DNA from: Phaeosaccion multiseriatum
Taxonomy: Eukaryota > Ochrophyta, other classes
Direction: 5' to 3'
DNA length: 64,000 nt
Assembly (NCBI GenBank): GCA_965112735.1
Contig: OZ218958.1
Location: 2,232,001-2,296,000, forward strand
Both the position numbers and the translations under genes were made by a program. Positions 51,069 to 61,155 of the stretch are shown here, in pieces. How positions within the stretch are numbered: the first letter of the stretch is position 1; each line of letters starts with the position of its first letter. A model generated the notes under the pieces. It saw only the letters and a list, made by a program, of their open reading frames with translations, made no database searches and was not told where the DNA came from.

Positions 51069-51722
51069 CCCTTAAGTGCCATCTATGGTTGTCTAAAAGT
51101 AATGGCTCACCGCCCCGGGGAACTTAGCCCCCGAGGTCGTATCCCTCCGATGCGAAGGTGTCGAGGGCCGACCTTCAGGAGTTGGTTCCTCAAAACACAA
51201 ATGGCGACTCTGGTGTGCTTACACTTCCACGGGGGGCACGAACATCTGGACATGAGGGCTTATGCGAGGGCTGTTTGCGTTATTCGGCGGCGATTGGCCG
51301 TCGCGCTCCAGCGGGCCCGACACGAACGCTCGATCCGACACAGAATCCTGGCTGGTATCAACTTTATTCCGATGGGGAGAATTGACGCATCGGAGGGATG
51401 ATACGACTTCTTCGGGGGACTTAGTCGACCCCTGACACACTATCCGCTATCCGCTATCGCCGGCGCCAGCCGGCGCGCTATCCGCTATCGGCAGCGTCAG
51501 CCGGCTTTGGGGGGGGGGGGGGGTTGTTGGGGCGTGCTATCCGCCAGCCGGCGCGCTATCCGCTATCGGCCGGCGCCAGCCGGCACGCTATCCGCTATCG
51601 GCCCCCGGGGGGGCCGATAGCGCGCTATCGAGAATGTGGGCGATAGTGTGTCAGGGGTCGAACTTAGTTTCGCCGGGGCGGTGAGCCATTACCTTTAGAC
51701 AACCATAGATGGCACTTAAGGG
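51069..51722. mobile_element. Non-autonomous inverted-repeat element (outer), carrying a nested element
   Basis: The left arm begins CCCTTAAGTGCCATCTATGG at 51069 and runs to about 51154. The right arm is its reverse complement, in two pieces: 51386-51424 and 51662-51722. If the nested element (51425-51661) is removed the arms become a nearly continuous inverted repeat of roughly 85-100 bases. The interior (51155-51385) is the sequence shared with the spacer upstream of copy 2. No transposase is encoded. Size and arms fit a MITE or foldback-type element. I could not settle the target duplication of the outer element. Confidence 0.78.
51425..51661. mobile_element. Nested 237-bp MITE with 20-bp terminal inverted repeats and ACTTAG duplication
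   Basis: Starts TCGACCCCTGACACACTATC and ends with the exact reverse complement. It is flanked on both sides by ACTTAG (51419-51424 and 51662-51667), a 6-bp target-site duplication lying inside the right arm of the outer element. The interior consists of short GCGCTATCCGCTATCGGC / CCGGCGCCAGCCGGC direct and inverted repeats with strong folding potential and a G-run near 51510. No coding capacity. Confidence 0.85.
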
Positions 51723-51822
51723 TTAAGGAGCTTCCCCGGTAATCCTTCGCACTTCACGCTGGGCTGCTGTTGTCCTTACGATAGACCCGCTTGGGTAGGG
51801 GAAGGGGGCGCTCTCGAGGAAG

Positions 51823-53943
51823 ATGAGTGCGAAGCGGGAGAGGATTGCCGGGAAGGTGCAGGAGTGGAAGATGAGTGCGAAGCGGGAGAGGATTGCCGGG
51901 AAGGTGCAGGGGTGGTACGACAAGAGAGCTGAACTGGAGGCTTCGGGCTGGGGAAGCAGCAAGGAGGACCTCCTGCTCTTGCTCAAGGCCGTTCTCTGTA
52001 CCGTCGATGTGGAAGAGCTGAAACAGAAGGGGTATGGTCCGCTGCACTACCTCGCCGATGCTGAGAAGAGGAAGGAGACGCGCTGCTCGGAGGTGAAGGG
52101 ACCGAGAATGCTGGAGGATGTGAAGCTGCTGGAGGAGTGCGGACTAAGCGTTGACACCAGGCGAGATGGGGGTTCCTGGACGGCTCTGCACCAAGCTGCA
52201 CAGAGGGGGAACTTTGACTTAGTGAAGGGGCTAGTGGAGGCAGGTGCGGATGTCAACCTCAAGGATCATGGTGGAACAACACCTCTGCGCCTTGCTGCTC
52301 ACACTGGCCACCCCATGATAGTGTGGTACTTGCTTAAGCATGGAGCCAAATGGGAGGGGAGCTATGCCTTGCACAGTGCGGCTTGGAATGGGCGCCCTTC
52401 GAGTGTGAAGATGTTGCTGAAGGCAGGGGCCAATGTATTCGAGAAGGATCCGGATGGCTACACGGCTGCCCAGATTTGCTGCAGAGGGAAGGAGGGAACG
52501 GGCTCAAAAGCAGGGCGTGCCGAGGCTCTGTCGATCTTGCTCAAGAAGGGCGCAGATGTGAAGGTGAAGGACAAAAGAGGCAGCACTCTCCTGCACCTCG
52601 CCGCGTGTTTCGGAAACGAGCAGTGTATCCCCATTCTTGTGGGCAGAGGGCTGCAGGCCGATGCAAGGAGCAACGAGTTGGTCACGCCGCTCCACTTCGC
52701 CTCTTTGTGTGGACATCTGAGATGTGTGAACGAGCTCATTCGCCGCGGTACCCCCCTTGACGCTGTTGATACACATGGTGGCACTTCCCTCACGTATGCT
52801 ATCGTCGGAGGCCACGTGAAGGTTGTGAGTGAGCTGATACGCGCCGATGCCTCTGTCGATGTCAAAGACAAGAATTCGATCACCGCACTGCATGTCGCGG
52901 CCGCCCTGGGCAGCATCAAGATGGCCTACCTCCTGGTGGAGGGTGGAGCGGCGGTCGATGCCCTCACCGATGATGGTGAAAGTCCTTTGGTATCGTGCAT
53001 GCGCCCTGGAGAAGGGAAGATAGCTCAGACGTTGGAGAGTCTTCGAACATCACCAGGAGAGAAGGAGGCGCGCGAGAAGGTGGCTCGATTCCTGCTGAAG
53101 ATGGGCACTGCCGTTGACGAGAAGGTGATGAAAGCGGCGGGGGAGGCAGGCTTCAGTGGTGTCATTTCCTCTTTCATCAGGACAGAACGGGAGGGGCGCA
53201 ACGCTGTCACAGACAGACTTCACACCGTTTCGGAGCACTACTCGTCCATGATGGCTGGTGCTGAGGATGAGAAGGCTGACAGCACAGTGCGGGTTAGGCT
53301 GGTGAATACGCGCAGTGGAGAGAAGGGCGAGAAGCAGTACGTCTTGAATATCCCTCTGATGAAGCAGCTGGCAGCGAGGGTAAGTGTGGGAGAGAAAGAG
53401 AGGGCGAAGATCTCCACAGACCAAGCCTCAGCGGTAGTAGGTATTCTTCCGAATATGCTTGACCCGAGGAAGTACGGCTACAAGGGGGATGATGAAGATG
53501 AAGGGGAGGAGAAGGGGGCAGTGAAGGGCAAGAAGGAGATGAAGCGTGTAGAGCTGAAGTATGATGGCGTGGACTTCACCGAGGAGGGCTTTGAGGCTGT
53601 GGTGCAGTTCGTGACGACGGGCAGTGTGGAGGAGCTGCTGACGAGAAGGCCCGGAGGGGGGGGCACAGAAGGGGGCGCGAGCAGCAACAGCAGCGGTAGG
53701 CGAGGAGACGGGGGGAAAGCTGAAGGTAAGGGCAGGGGAGGGAAGAAGAGGAAGCGTGTGAAGCTGTTCGACGACGTTCGAGCGAAACAGGCTGTGCAGG
53801 CGGCGGAGTTCTTCTGCTTGGAGGTGATGTCGAGGGAGGTGAAGACGCTGATAAGAGAATACGGCTTCGAGCTGGAGCAGAACGAGACTGAGAGAGACGA
53901 GGAAGAAGGGCCATCGCGGAAGAGAAGCAGAGCTGACCCCTGA
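51823..53943 (+). CDS. Ankyrin-repeat + BTB-like protein, family copy 3
   Basis: Intronless, 706 residues from the ATG at 51823. The first 16 codons are tandemly duplicated (48 bp), so a second ATG with the same context occurs at 51871. Starting there gives a 690-residue protein aligned with copy 2's start. Ankyrin repeats occupy about residues 120-415 (TALHQAAQRGNFDLVKGLV, TPLRLAAHTGHPMIVWYLL, TPLHFASLCGHLRCVNELI, ITALHVAAALGSIKMAYLL). The BTB-like C-terminal half is intact (VELKYDGVDFTEEGFEAVVQ, AVQAAEFFCLEVMSREVKTL), ending with a basic RKRSR motif. Compared with copy 2, the N-terminal ~190 residues are almost identical while the middle ankyrin repeats differ markedly. Confidence 0.84.
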   Translation: MSAKRERIAGKVQEWKMSAKRERIAGKVQGWYDKRAELEASGWGSSKEDLLLLLKAVLCTVDVEELKQKGYGPLHYLADAEKRKETRCSEVKGPRMLEDVKLLEECGLSVDTRRDGGSWTALHQAAQRGNFDLVKGLVEAGADVNLKDHGGTTPLRLAAHTGHPMIVWYLLKHGAKWEGSYALHSAAWNGRPSSVKMLLKAGANVFEKDPDGYTAAQICCRGKEGTGSKAGRAEALSILLKKGADVKVKDKRGSTLLHLAACFGNEQCIPILVGRGLQADARSNELVTPLHFASLCGHLRCVNELIRRGTPLDAVDTHGGTSLTYAIVGGHVKVVSELIRADASVDVKDKNSITALHVAAALGSIKMAYLLVEGGAAVDALTDDGESPLVSCMRPGEGKIAQTLESLRTSPGEKEAREKVARFLLKMGTAVDEKVMKAAGEAGFSGVISSFIRTEREGRNAVTDRLHTVSEHYSSMMAGAEDEKADSTVRVRLVNTRSGEKGEKQYVLNIPLMKQLAARVSVGEKERAKISTDQASAVVGILPNMLDPRKYGYKGDDEDEGEEKGAVKGKKEMKRVELKYDGVDFTEEGFEAVVQFVTTGSVEELLTRRPGGGGTEGGASSNSSGRRGDGGKAEGKGRGGKKRKRVKLFDDVRAKQAVQAAEFFCLEVMSREVKTLIREYGFELEQNETERDEEEGPSRKRSRADP

Positions 53944-54677
53944 ACACCACCACGCAGGACTTCAGCAGCTACAAGCATGAGTGAGCTCGCCTCGGTGGTG
54001 GGAGGAGGGAGAGAGGTATAGTGGGCATCAAAGGCATGTCATACGAGGAGACGAGAGATGCATGGGGTGCGTAACGGTGTGCGGTGTGTGCGGTGTGCAC
54101 CTTGGCGTCAGCGACGTATGCGTTAGGAGGGCCGTGGTGAGGAGCACCACCTTCCACCACCCCTCGTCCGAACAAGTGTGAGAGGAGGCGTACCCTTGAT
54201 TGGGTCCCATTGATTGGGTCCCATTCCCCCTTCCCACTGGGTACATCCTCAGCTTTTCCAGAAGGGCGCAATTCCGTGGTCGTGATGCGTCTCCTTCCTC
54301 CCCAGCAAGCGACGACGCCGATCACATTGTACGCCCCTCAGTCTCTCTCTCCTCCCATCAAGGTTCTCCAGCTACTCCAGCTACTGCTGCTGACTTTCCC
54401 CCCTCGGCACGCTCTCGCCACACCTCTGCCCACGGCAAAGAGTATCCCAGCGTTCCAACATCATCAGAGAGAACGATCCTCTTTCCTTGGGTGTGATTGA
54501 GCAAGCAATGCCACGCTTTCTTGTTTCGTATCCAAAGGGGGATACATGATCCGGGCCTGTTGTACATACAGGACGCCAAATGTAAAAATAAAACAGCAAG
54601 ACGAAAACCAGCCAGAGCACCGATTTCTTCATTCCTCATGGTGAGCCTAACAAAGCAACCCATTTCATCATTCTTCC
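53944..54677. other. 3' flank of copy 3 with a degenerate exon copy
   Basis: 53944-54215 repeats the flank of copy 2. 54241 to about 54395 is a diverged duplicate of 57159-57310, the first-exon region of the minus-strand gene downstream: both hold CTCAGCTTTTCCAG and CGATCACATTGTAC in the same order. It is not open through its length and is best seen as a pseudo-exon. Confidence 0.65.
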
Positions 54678-55319
54678 TTATGAGCCTAATCTATACACCG
54701 CGATGTCGACAACAATCCAGTTTAGCTCGGCCGGGCCCTGCACCGGAGGGGGAGGGGAGAGGGGAGGAGGGGGGAGGGGAAGGGATCAGACAAGGAGGGA
54801 CTTATTCAAGAGGGTGTGGGGCAAGAGGGGGAGAGAGGGGACTTATTCAAGAGGGTGTGGGGCAAGAGGGACTTATTCAAGAGGGGGCATGTCCACATGA
54901 GGATCAGCAGCAATCGGACACAAAGAGAGACGGCAGACAAGGGGCACAAGGAGAGGGAGAGAGGAGAGAAGGGGAGAACGGACACAGCAAGAGGGAGAGA
55001 GGGGAGAGAGAGGAAGAGAGAGAGGGTGTGTGTGAGAGATGCAGAGAAAGAGGGCGAGAGAGAACTATGCACAGAAGCAGGGACTCTTGTCCCTCTCCCT
55101 CCTTCCTTCCTCACTGTACTACGCACCGAGAGACAGCCCACGACGGTCCAAATGGAGGAGCACGGCTTGCCCAGCTTTGTAACGCCCGTAACGCCCCTCT
55201 CCCTGCTGAGGCCCCTCCGGAGCAGATGCAAGTTGGACACGTCGGCGCCCAAGTTGTAGGTATCCGAAGTCTCTACCTTGAGCTTGGTGATGGCCACCAC
55301 GCTCTCGTCCTGTCCAGAG

Positions 55320-55370
<51 letters not shown>

Positions 55371-57473
55371 GGAGAGGAAAAGGGAAACAGCACAGAGAGA
55401 GAGAGAGAGGTCAGAGAAAGGGGAGGAAGGAAGGGACGGAGGGAGGGAGGGAGGGAAGAAGACATATATGAAAGAGAGGCAAACGCGTGAAGAGAGGGGG
55501 GGGGGGATGGGAAGCGTGGGAGAACTTCCCTAGAGTCGACACCACACGCCGCACGCCCTTCTCAGCCCCCGCCACGACCGATACACCGACCCGACCGCCG
55601 CGGGTCCTCTCCCCCTCTGGAAGGACCACCTCTCCCTCTAGAAGGACCACCTCTCCCTCCCTCCCTCCCTCACCTGACTCCCTACGGCGAGGGAGGGAGG
55701 CATGGGCCATCCACTGTAGTCGACCACACACGGGGCAGCGAGCGTGAGCCGCACAGACTGGACATCTCCCGCCGGGATGAGGGGCGGTGTGGGGGCAGGG
55801 AACATCCAAGCGCTGAGGTGAGGAAGGAAGGAAGGAAGGAAGGAAGGAAGGAAGGGAAGGAGGGAGGTAGGACGGGGCGAGAACAAGTATGAGGGAGGGG
55901 GGGGGGGGGCTTCTTATGTCACACGGAGCACACAGAGCACACAGAAAAGGGGGAAGACAGGACAGGCAGACACGCCATCTGTGAGGAGCTGCTCTCAGCC
56001 ACTCGCGCGCTAAGCAATGTATGAGCTCGACTCCGCTGGAGGGCCAGCTGTGACTTGACATTGCCCTCCTCAGCTCGGCGGAGGACACTCCTCACCACTC
56101 TTCAAGCAAAAAAAGATGGAAGGACGGAAGACACTGGGCGGCACTCCACACTCATGAGTAGGACAGAAGGTTTCCCGTCCCGCTCTTCTCCTCAGCAGGA
56201 CACAAGACACTCCGCGGCACTCCTCAGCACTCTCCCTCGACAACTTACTCGACAATGGCACTGATCGTACCCAACCGCCGCAGGACAGACAGAAACGACA
56301 CTTTCCCCCCTATTTGCCTCAGTAGAGAGAGGATAGACTCTTGGTCCTGAGCCTGCCGGTCTAAAAGACGCTTGACTCGCTCCATCTGCTCCTCCTCTTG
56401 CTGCTGCTGCCGCTGCTGCTGCCGCTGCTGCCCCCCCTGCTGCTTGTCTTCCCCAACGGCCCATCCCACCTCCAACCTTTCCACCAGTGTCGGCGCCACA
56501 CAGCCGCGGAGCATGTCCTCTGCATCTTCCTGCTCGCGAGTGGGGATCTCTCCCCCACCGGCTCCGTCGTGCTCCTCCCCGGCGATGAGCACAGCGTTCG
56601 CGTCCAACACTGCTTGGAAGGCCCCGCCGACGTTTGCAGAGAACTCGTCCGAGTCAAAGCCGTGGACCTGTGGTGACCGCAGAAAGGGGGCAGACGAGGT
56701 CCAATCAGGGAGAGAGAGAGAGAGAGAGAGGGAGGGGGGGGGGGTACATGAGAGAGGGCATCACGCCATATTCAATTGTGTCATCGCAGTTCGACACTAC
56801 GGACTTGCACATGTATCGTACCTTGAGCAACGCGTCTTCTCGTCTGCGAGCAGAGCTCGGATCTTCGCCACTCAACAGATCACTCAGGGAGATGGAGCCG
56901 CGAAAAAATTCTTGAATGTGGTCAATGAGATTTGGATGCGTTTTCTGTCAAAGGAGATAAGAGGGAGGGATGAGGGAGAAAGGATTAGTTCAAGCAGAGG
57001 AATGGACAACAGATCACTCAGGGATATGGAGCCGCGCAAAAATTCTTGAATGTGGTCAAAGATATGTGGATGCGTTTTCTGTCAAAGGAGGGTAGAGGGA
57101 TGATGGAGAAAGGATTAGTTCAATCAGAGGAATGGACCAAAAAACTTTCGCTTACCAGAGGGTACACTCTCAGCTTTTCCAGCAGGGCACGATCCTCCGT
57201 CGTTAGGCATCTTCTTGCTCCAACTCCCACAGGGACGCAACGACGACGATCACATTGTACACCTCCCCTCCAGGTTCCTCCAGCTGCTCCTCCAGTTGCT
57301 GCTGCTGATGCTGCTGCTCCTGCTTCTGTTAATGACGACGAGAAGCCTCCTTGGAAGCTTCTCACGACTCCTCTCCTCAAGGTAAGGATCATCACAAAGA
57401 GAGAAGAGGAGAAGGAGAATGGGGAAAAAAAAGGAAGATCCAAAAAAAAAATCTGAGGGAGTTGGTTCTCCAT
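54678..57473 (-). CDS. Unrecognised six-exon protein (~413 residues)
   Basis: Minus-strand exons 57473-57156, 56944-56822, 56667-56249, 55812-55674, 55309-55127 and 54737-54678. All borders are GT-AG, all phases join and the total is divisible by three, which supports a real gene. I do not recognise the family. Features: an N-terminal hydrophobic, Phe/Ser-rich stretch of uncertain reality; a helix RALLEKLRVYPLKTHPNLID then HIQEFFRGSISLSDLLSGED; a Gln/Glu-rich coil (~residues 210-250); and a beta-looking C-terminus (VQSVRLTLAAPCVVDYSGWP, ESVVAITKLKVETSDTYNLG, ELNWIVVDIAVYRLGS). The exon 1 start is the weakest part; an internal ATG or an extra intron is possible. Exon 2 lies in a 134-bp tandem duplication. 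Confidence 0.6.
56874..57141. repeat. 134-bp tandem duplication covering part of an exon and its acceptor
   Basis: Units at about 56874-57007 and 57008-57141. Each carries, on the minus strand, CCTTTGACAG then AAAACGCATCCA..CCACATTCAAG. The acceptor AG before exon 2 (56944) has a twin at exactly +134 (57078). In the upstream unit the exon-like part has no matching donor. Confidence 0.9.
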
Positions 57474-57563
57474 TTGGCGACGGCTGGAGGTGGCCGACGC
57501 CGCGCGCGATGGTGAATTTCTCGCTCAACACGCAGCAGTAGCAGCTCTAGAAAGACAGGTAAA
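57474..57563. promoter_or_regulatory. 90-bp divergent promoter
   Basis: Only 90 bases separate the assigned start codon of the unrecognised gene (-) from that of the lipoyl protein (+). Either they share a compact bidirectional promoter or the minus-strand start is misplaced. Confidence 0.4.
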
Positions 57564-59685
57564 ATGATGATAGCAAGACAGGCGGCACCAGTATTTAGAC
57601 AGGCGGGAGCTGCGGCAAGGCGGGCTTGCGCAGGAAGGACATCAGCAGGAGCAGCTCCTTTCTTCTCTGGGGTTGGAGGACATTCGCGACACTTTTCTGC
57701 CTTACCGGAGCACGACCTCGTGCCCATGCCGGTGCGTGGATGGTGGGAGAGAGGGAGGGCGGGGAAGAGGAGGGAGGGGCAGGAGCTAGGCAGCGCGCAG
57801 TCCAGACGCAATGCCCGCAACCCCTCCTCTCCTGCCAGTCACCCCTCCACATGAATGGCCGAGCCTTCGTCGAGCCTTGTCGTGTGCGATGGTGGGCCGC
57901 TCACAGGAAGTCTGCGTGGTAACTTGACTAGTGGAGGGCCAGACGCTGAGTTGCTCCATTGTAGGAAGAATAAGAAAAAGAAGAAAAAGAGGTTTTTATT
58001 TTGCTGCCCCCTCTGATCCGTCCGACCGCCCCCCCCCTTCACCCTCGTACCCGCCCCATGTTGATCGACGTGCCCCCCCCCATAGGCGCTCTCCCCTACC
58101 ATGGAGCACGGCAACATGGCTAAGTGGAATTTGAAGGAGGGTGATGAGATTGAGGCGGGTGCCATCATCTGCGAAATCGAGACAGACAAAGCTGTACGTG
58201 CTGGCGTGGCTGGGTGCACCGCCTCTCCTCCCTATGCCCTCCGTATGTCCCTGTTCTCTCCCCTACCCCTTCCCACCCTCTACTCTCTCTCCCTTCCTTA
58301 CACTCCCTTTGCCCTTCCCCCCCACCTTCTCTCCGTCGGTGTCCTGCGTCAGACGGTGGATTTCGAAGCCCAGGACGATTCCTTCTTGGCGAAGGTAAGC
58401 AGTTCTTTCTCTCTCTGTTTCTCTCTCTCCCTCTCTCTCTTTCTTTCCTTCTTTCTCTTTATCTCTCTCTCTTCTCTCCCTCTCTCTCTCTGTCTTCTTT
58501 CTTTCTCTCTCTCTTCTCTTTTCTCTCTCATCGCAACTCCCTCTCCTCCTTTCTCCCCTCTCTCTCCTTCTCCCTCCCTCTCTCTCCCTTCCTCTCACCC
58601 CCCCTTCCCCCCTCCTCCTCTCTCTCTCATCCCACCTCCCCCAACAGATTTTGGTTCCCGAGGGAGCCAAAGACATCCCGGTGGGCGCACCGATGATGAT
58701 CACGGTTGAGAGCAAGGACCTCGTCGCTGCATTTAGTGACTACGAGGTGTGTGATCGAGTTTCAGATTTAGTCCCGGTGAAGAGACGAAGGTAGACGAGC
58801 AAAGTGGATGGGGACCTTACCTTGCCTTGCCTCAGCTAGGCTTTGCTTGCCTCGGCTTGGCTTGCCTCGGCTAGGTTGGTTAGCTTGGCGTAGCCTGGGC
58901 TCGACCTGCGGATGGCGGATTGGCAGAAACCCCATGCACTCACTCACAGTCTACCTACCCTCTTCGCCCCTCCTATGGCCCTCGCCCCCTCCCTCCCTCA
59001 AGCTGTCACACTGCTCTCTCCTTGCCTCAAGTTGTCTGTCGCCTTACTCTCTCACCCTCTCACCTCATTGCTCCCTCCCTCCCTCCCTCCCGCCCCGTCC
59101 ATCCCGGGCCCTGCCCCAAACAATGCCAATTCAGGTGGAGGAGTCCGCTGCGGCTCCCAAGAAGGAGGAGCCACTGGAAGCTTCCCCTCCCCCTCCTGCC
59201 CCTCTTTCCCCTCCTGCCGAGCCCCCCGCGCCCAAGGCGCCAGAGAAGGCAATGAAAGCCGCACCCACGCCCGCACCAGCTCCGGCGGCGGCCGGTAAGG
59301 GCTCTTAGGCATACGAGTGCTTGGTGTCGGGAGTAGTGGTTGTATAGCACCAACCTTCCCTCCCTCGCCAGTTGTGACTCTCCCCTCGCCAAGCCAGCCA
59401 GATGTGGCTCTCATGCCCTTTTTCTTTCCTTTTTCCCTTCACATCCGCACCCCAACCCTGCTCTTCCTCCTCTTTCATCTCTTGTGGTGTTTGTGTCATC
59501 GTGAAACAGCACCAGCAGCAGCAGCAGCACCCGCACCAGTTGGTGATATGGGGGCGCTGTACTCCTCTGTCCGCTGGGGCTCGGGGGTGGGGGCCTCTCC
59601 CCTTCTGCAACGTATGGCCAAGGAGCAGCAGGCCTATGTGGACAAGTTTGGATCCACCCTGCAGCACATCAGCAAGGCATCCTAG
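57564..59685 (+). CDS. Single lipoyl-domain protein, PDH E2/E3BP-like, no catalytic domain
   Basis: Six exons: 57564-57731, 58086-58193, 58353-58394, 58648-58746, 59135-59294, 59510-59685; GT-AG, phases close to 250 residues. The N-terminal ~45 residues are Arg/Ala-rich without acids, fitting a mitochondrial presequence. The lipoyl domain follows ([27 protein letters not shown] with the lipoyl-lysine at ~91, [14 protein letters not shown]) and matches the pyruvate dehydrogenase E2 / protein X type. A Pro/Ala linker leads to a short conserved-looking end ([20 protein letters not shown]). The peripheral-subunit-binding domain and the acyltransferase domain with its HxxxD motif are absent. It may be an E3-binding-protein-like or accessory lipoyl carrier. 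One interspersed-motif variant lies in exon 6 (APVGDM). Confidence 0.88.
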
Positions 59686-59819
59686 GAAGGAGGACGAGGA
59701 GGAGGAGGAGGGAAAGGAGGGAGAGGAGGGGAGGAGCTCTTCCTAGCCGTGCCCAGGGGGGGGGGTGCATCGTCACTGACCCGGGCTGCTGCCAAGTATA
59801 GACAGAGACAGAGACAGAC

Positions 59820-59854
<35 letters not shown>

Positions 59855-60732
59855 AAGAGAGAAAGAGAGGGAGAGACAGACAGACAGATAGAAAGCGACG
59901 CGATGCCCCTGCCTCCCAGGCAGGCAAGAAGAGACAGAGGAGCTTCAAAGGGCAGGCAGGCACCCGCGACGGCCCGCCTCCCCGCGGCAGGAGGGGGCCT
60001 TGCAGCAGCAGCGCAGCAGTAGGGGGAAGGGATGAGTGGCAGGACAGGACCTTGCTTGTGACAAGGGAGGGCCTAGGAAGGGCAAGGTAAGGTCAGAGCA
60101 GGAGGGGCGCCGCTGGGGAAGGAGGGGTTTACAGTCATGAGGCGGGCAAGAGCATGGGCAAGGGGTAAGGGCAGGGGCAAAAGGGCCCCCGTAGATAGAC
60201 AGACAGACTGACTGACTGACGGACAGACAGACAAGACAGACAGACAAGACAGGCAGACAGACACAGCAGTGTGCTTAGACTACTCAAGGCAGGCGGCTCC
60301 TTCCCTTCTTTCCGCTTGCTTGGGCCCCTTTAGACACTGCTCGCCCCACATTAGTCAAGGAGGTTCCGTTCCTTGCGTCCTTCCGCTTTGGCTCCTCGTG
60401 CGAAGAGAGACAGCATCTTCTCATTTGGAAGGTCAATTTAATTGAAAGGGACGTGGCGCAGACCGATCGATCAACGGATGCCCACTCATGCCCCCTCCGC
60501 CGATGGCTCATACACCAAATAGCGGGCTGCCCCTTTCGGACCATCCCTTTGTTGGCTTATGCCTCCCCTTTGGTGCGCCCCTTGTGGTTTTTGGTGCGAT
60601 GAAAAAGCCCTCCGTCGTTCTTGTTCTTCTCCTCCTCCTCCTCCTCCTCCTCCTCCTCCTCCTCCTTCTTTCTCTAAACTACTGCCAACTCCTTCCCCTC
60701 CTTGTGACTCCCTCCCTCCCTCCCTCCCTCCC
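59686..60732. other. Intergenic, convergent 3' ends
   Basis: Contains a GA/CAGA-rich tract (59800-59890), CAGA repeats (60198-60262) and (CTC)n at 60626-60668. Short open frames lack recognisable domains. Confidence 0.55.
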
Positions 60733-61107
60733 TCACAGGTTGAGGCCTCGCTTGTTCTTCATCGCCTGCACAAGCTTGGCCTTCTTCATGGCAGCCATCT
60801 TGCCCCTGACCTCCTCCAGCTTTGCCTGCTTTCGAGCCGCCTCCCTCTCCTTCCCCCCCTCCGCCTTCATCTCCTCCCTCGCTTTGTTGACTTGCTTGTT
60901 CTTGTCTTGCAAGGAGGGTGGAGCGGCGCTGTCTTTGTCCGACCGTCCGGGGTACGCAACGTCCACCACCTGAGGCCAAAGAGGACATGCACACACACAC
61001 ACGCACACACACACACGTATAAAGACACACGCACGTAAGACAGACAGACAGACACGCACGTACCCACGGAGGGTAGAAAGACAGACAAGACACACGCACA
61101 TACACAC

Positions 61108-61155
<48 letters not shown>

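Noticed and set aside
48129-51400. LTR retrotransposon origin for the shared upstream blocks
   Set aside because: No long direct terminal repeats, no primer-binding site I could defend and no reverse transcriptase or integrase code nearby.
51100-51401. 99-residue frame across the inverted-repeat element
   Set aside because: It spans the element's left arm and interior and has no domain; the related sequence upstream of copy 2 does not keep the same frame.
51060-51725. A specific target-site duplication for the outer element
   Set aside because: TTA occurs near both ends, but the junction bases differ and the match is too short to claim.
54381-54632. 83-residue minus-strand frame with an ATG and a hydrophobic start (MKKSVLWLVFVLLF)
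   Set aside because: Lies in the 3' region of the unrecognised gene, has no splice or promoter support and no similarity I can name; could be revisited if transcripts show it.
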